Under the pieces are notes generated by a model. It saw only the letters and a program-made list of their open reading frames with translations, ran no database searches and had not been told where the DNA came from. Below are positions 5,889-7,260 of a DNA stretch of 7,260 nucleotides, in pieces (positions within the stretch are counted from its first letter, which is position 1; the number at the start of each line of letters is the position of its first letter). The stretch lies in contig JACCYK010000180.1 in NCBI GenBank assembly GCA_013696525.1, forward strand, positions 1-7,260, read 5' to 3'. The DNA is from Chloroflexia bacterium. Its GTDB lineage: Bacteria; Chloroflexota; Chloroflexia; Thermomicrobiales; UBA6265. The position numbers and the translations under genes are program-made.

Positions 5889-6638
5889 CTACGGTTCTGA
5901 CAACTCGATGTAACCGGCTCCCTGCTCAATCTGGATGTCTATTTCGCTGGCGGTCGAGCCATAGGCGTCGTTGATGTAGGCGCCATCGACCTCGGTGAAG
6001 GCGGACCCGCGGACCGTGCCAACCCCCTGCTCCACGGTGATCCTGACCCCCGTGTCACGCGGCGCCCGGATCGTCACGTCGCCAGCGCCAATTTCGAGCT
6101 TGCCGCTTAAGCTGGTTCGCCAGTCTCCCGTCAGGTCAAGCATGACGTTCCCGGATCCTGCCGTCAGGTTGAGATCGGTCAGCAGCATCCCGCCCAGCAC
6201 GAGCTCGGCGCTTCCCGTGCCGAGCTCCACCGTGAGCTCGGTCGGCACGGCGGGGTTGACGTAGAGCGCCCACCGCTGCTCACTCGGCGACCAGGACCAG
6301 AGCGAGCTTGAGCGAGGCGAGGCAATGACGAGGCGGCCCGTGCGGCCCCCGTCCGCCAGTTCATAGTCGATCTCCGGCGCCTGATCGTCCTCGTAATCGA
6401 GCTCCCCGCGTAGCAACTCGGAGCTGTCCACAATCCCGCCGGCGGCCATCGAGGCCCCGGCCAGCCGCAGGACCCCGGCATCGAGCTTGAGCTGGATCGT
6501 CGCCTCGGTGGCTCCCTGGAGCCGGACAAACCGGGTCGGGGTCTGCTCGGTCGCGGCTGTCACCTGCACCACGGCCATGACGCCGTAGCTCAGCGCCGCG
6601 ACGGCAACCATCGCCAACGGGGCGACGAGCACTCTCAT
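5889..6638 (-). CDS. Exported or membrane-anchored beta-repeat protein (toastrack/DUF2154 or DUF4097-like)
   Basis: The function is unknown. The 249 residues start with a hydrophobic segment (about 3-25) that can act as signal peptide or anchor; a possible cut site follows Val-Thr-Ala-Ala29. The rest has alternating beta-strand character with Gly-rich turns recurring about every 20-35 residues: GTGSAELVL (140-148), GSGNVMLDL (161-169), GAGDVTIRAP (184-193), a GVGTV turn (205-209) and GAGYIEL (240-246). This pattern, with a W-x-W and a later R-W-A-L-Y segment before it, fits the toastrack/LiaF C-terminal or DUF4097 beta-solenoid families, seen in envelope-stress and adhesin-like proteins. ATG 6638 is chosen because GAGGA (complement of 6646-6650) lies seven bases upstream and the signal segment follows. 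The open frame reaches back to 7073 on this strand, but that part overlaps the opposing gene and looks non-coding. It converges on the dehydrogenase gene. Confidence 0.72.
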   Translation of the reverse strand: MRVLVAPLAMVAVAALSYGVMAVVQVTAATEQTPTRFVRLQGATEATIQLKLDAGVLRLAGASMAAGGIVDSSELLRGELDYEDDQAPEIDYELADGGRTGRLVIASPRSSSLWSWSPSEQRWALYVNPAVPTELTVELGTGSAELVLGGMLLTDLNLTAGSGNVMLDLTGDWRTSLSGKLEIGAGDVTIRAPRDTGVRITVEQGVGTVRGSAFTEVDGAYINDAYGSTASEIDIQIEQGAGYIELSEP

Positions 6639-6867
6639 CGACGAGTCCTCGTCATTGCTCAATCCCTGGCCCGGCTTGGTCCCGACGCGGCTGTCTTCAT
6701 GATGTCTCCAGGGTAAGGTCGCCGCGTTACCAACGTTTCCCCAACTCTTCACAATCCTGTCACATTTCGGGCGGGGACGGTTCGATGATCTGGTGACAGC
6801 GGTTGTATCATCCAGGTCGGAAACCGGCTCGTACCGTTTGCGATCGACGTGGCCGAAGGGTGTTCGT
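6639..6867. promoter_or_regulatory. Divergent promoter region between beta-repeat and cupin-like genes
   Basis: These 229 bases separate two divergent genes and are visibly richer in A/T around 6715-6810. CTGTCAC (6757-6763) and its exact reverse complement GTGACAG (6793-6799) form a widely spaced dyad. A six-base-arm near-palindrome GACGAG-TC-CTCGTC (6640-6653) overlaps the Shine-Dalgarno of the minus-strand gene. No coding frame is convincing. Confidence 0.5.
6806..6811 (+). promoter_or_regulatory. Possible -10 element for the cupin-like gene
   Basis: TATCAT matches the TATAAT consensus at five of six positions and lies 57 bases upstream of the GTG at 6868. No good -35 hexamer is found 16-18 bases before it, so the call is weak. 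Confidence 0.22.
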
Positions 6868-7260
6868 GTGCGGCAACAACGAATCGCGACCCTCCTTTTC
6901 GTGACGGTGCTCATCTTGGTGGTCACCGCGCCACCGCTCGGCCTGGCGTCGGTCTCCGGGATGCGGCAACAAGGTTCGACGGAGGAGCCCGCCGCCGCAT
7001 CGCCGGAAATTGGCAGCCTTGTCGCGCCGTACCCGGACGGTGTCACGCTCACGGCCCGCGCCATCATTCCCATCGACCAGACGCCGGCGAACCCGGCATC
7101 GCTGCGCCTCGAACGCTACACGCTCGCGGCGGGCGACGCGGTGGCCGGCGCGACGAACGGAATCCGCGTGATCGTGATCGAAGCGGGTGAGGTGCTGATC
7201 ACGAGCGATCACGACCTGGAGGGATCCTACGCCGCCGGCGCTTCTCTCCTCATTCCGGCG
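6868..7260 (+). CDS. Secreted protein with cupin-like segment, partial (3' end cut off)
   Basis: 131 residues are visible and the frame stays open to the window edge. The N-terminus has a basic start (GTG, then Arg-Gln-Gln-Arg) and a long hydrophobic core (about 7-28), so it is a signal peptide or anchor. A Gly/Ser/Glu/Pro-rich spacer (about 30-50) follows. From about 79 the pattern resembles the first strands of a cupin barrel: LRLERYTLAAGDAV (79-92), GIRVIVIEAGEVLI (98-111) and a turn then YAAGASLLIPA (121-131). The histidines that usually bind metal in cupin motif 1 are not seen at the expected place, so a metal-free cupin fold or another beta-sandwich is possible. GTG 6868 is preferred because GAAGGG (6855-6860) lies seven bases upstream. 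The gene is divergent from the beta-repeat protein gene. Export is well supported, cupin likeness moderately, function unknown. Confidence 0.68.
   Translation, partial: MRQQRIATLLFVTVLILVVTAPPLGLASVSGMRQQGSTEEPAAASPEIGSLVAPYPDGVTLTARAIIPIDQTPANPASLRLERYTLAAGDAVAGATNGIRVIVIEAGEVLITSDHDLEGSYAAGASLLIPA

Noticed and set aside
6639..7073. 145-residue N-terminal extension of the beta-repeat protein.
   Set aside because: It covers the divergent promoter region and runs antisense to the cupin-like gene, and a good start with ribosome site is at 6638.

Overview
The window looks like chromosomal DNA of a GC-rich bacterium, most likely a Chloroflexota relative of the Thermomicrobia/Sphaerobacter type. 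That placement is inference. It rests on the Pro/Thr-rich linker behind the membrane anchor of the amidase, the Asp-Ala-Thr-Pro-Ala-Ala run just behind the binding-protein signal peptide, the strong G/C bias at third codon positions, and the mixed use of ATG, GTG and TTG starts. No rRNA, tRNA, CRISPR array, insertion sequence or phage gene was seen.

Layout. Bases 1-163 hold no gene I can support. A minus-strand gene (164-1093) encodes a membrane-anchored, zinc-dependent N-acetylmuramoyl-L-alanine amidase (Amidase_3). A 417-base divergent intergenic region with several potential hairpins separates it from a plus-strand polyol-uptake operon: a secreted solute-binding protein (1511-2908), two inner-membrane permeases (3033-3974 and 3978-4832) and a zinc-dependent medium-chain dehydrogenase (4864-5874). 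The three transport proteins resemble the sorbitol/mannitol system SmoE-SmoF-SmoG as I remember it. The dehydrogenase has the full metal and NAD-binding motif set of the sorbitol/L-iditol dehydrogenase group. Together they suggest capture and import of a sugar alcohol followed by its NAD-linked oxidation. No ATP-binding subunit is encoded here, so an ATPase from elsewhere must serve the transporter.

The operon ends 14 bases from a convergent minus-strand gene (5889-6638) for an exported or anchored beta-repeat protein of the toastrack/DUF2154 or DUF4097 type. Upstream of it, across a 229-base divergent region, a plus-strand gene (GTG at 6868) encodes a protein with a signal peptide and a cupin-like segment, and it runs off the end of the window.

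I do not see a clearly new biological system. The points most worth a second look are two perfect inverted repeats packed between the binding-protein and first permease genes, the missing ATPase, an Asp/Asn-rich insertion in the amidase, a marked excess of the palindrome CGATCG, and the structured region upstream of the operon.
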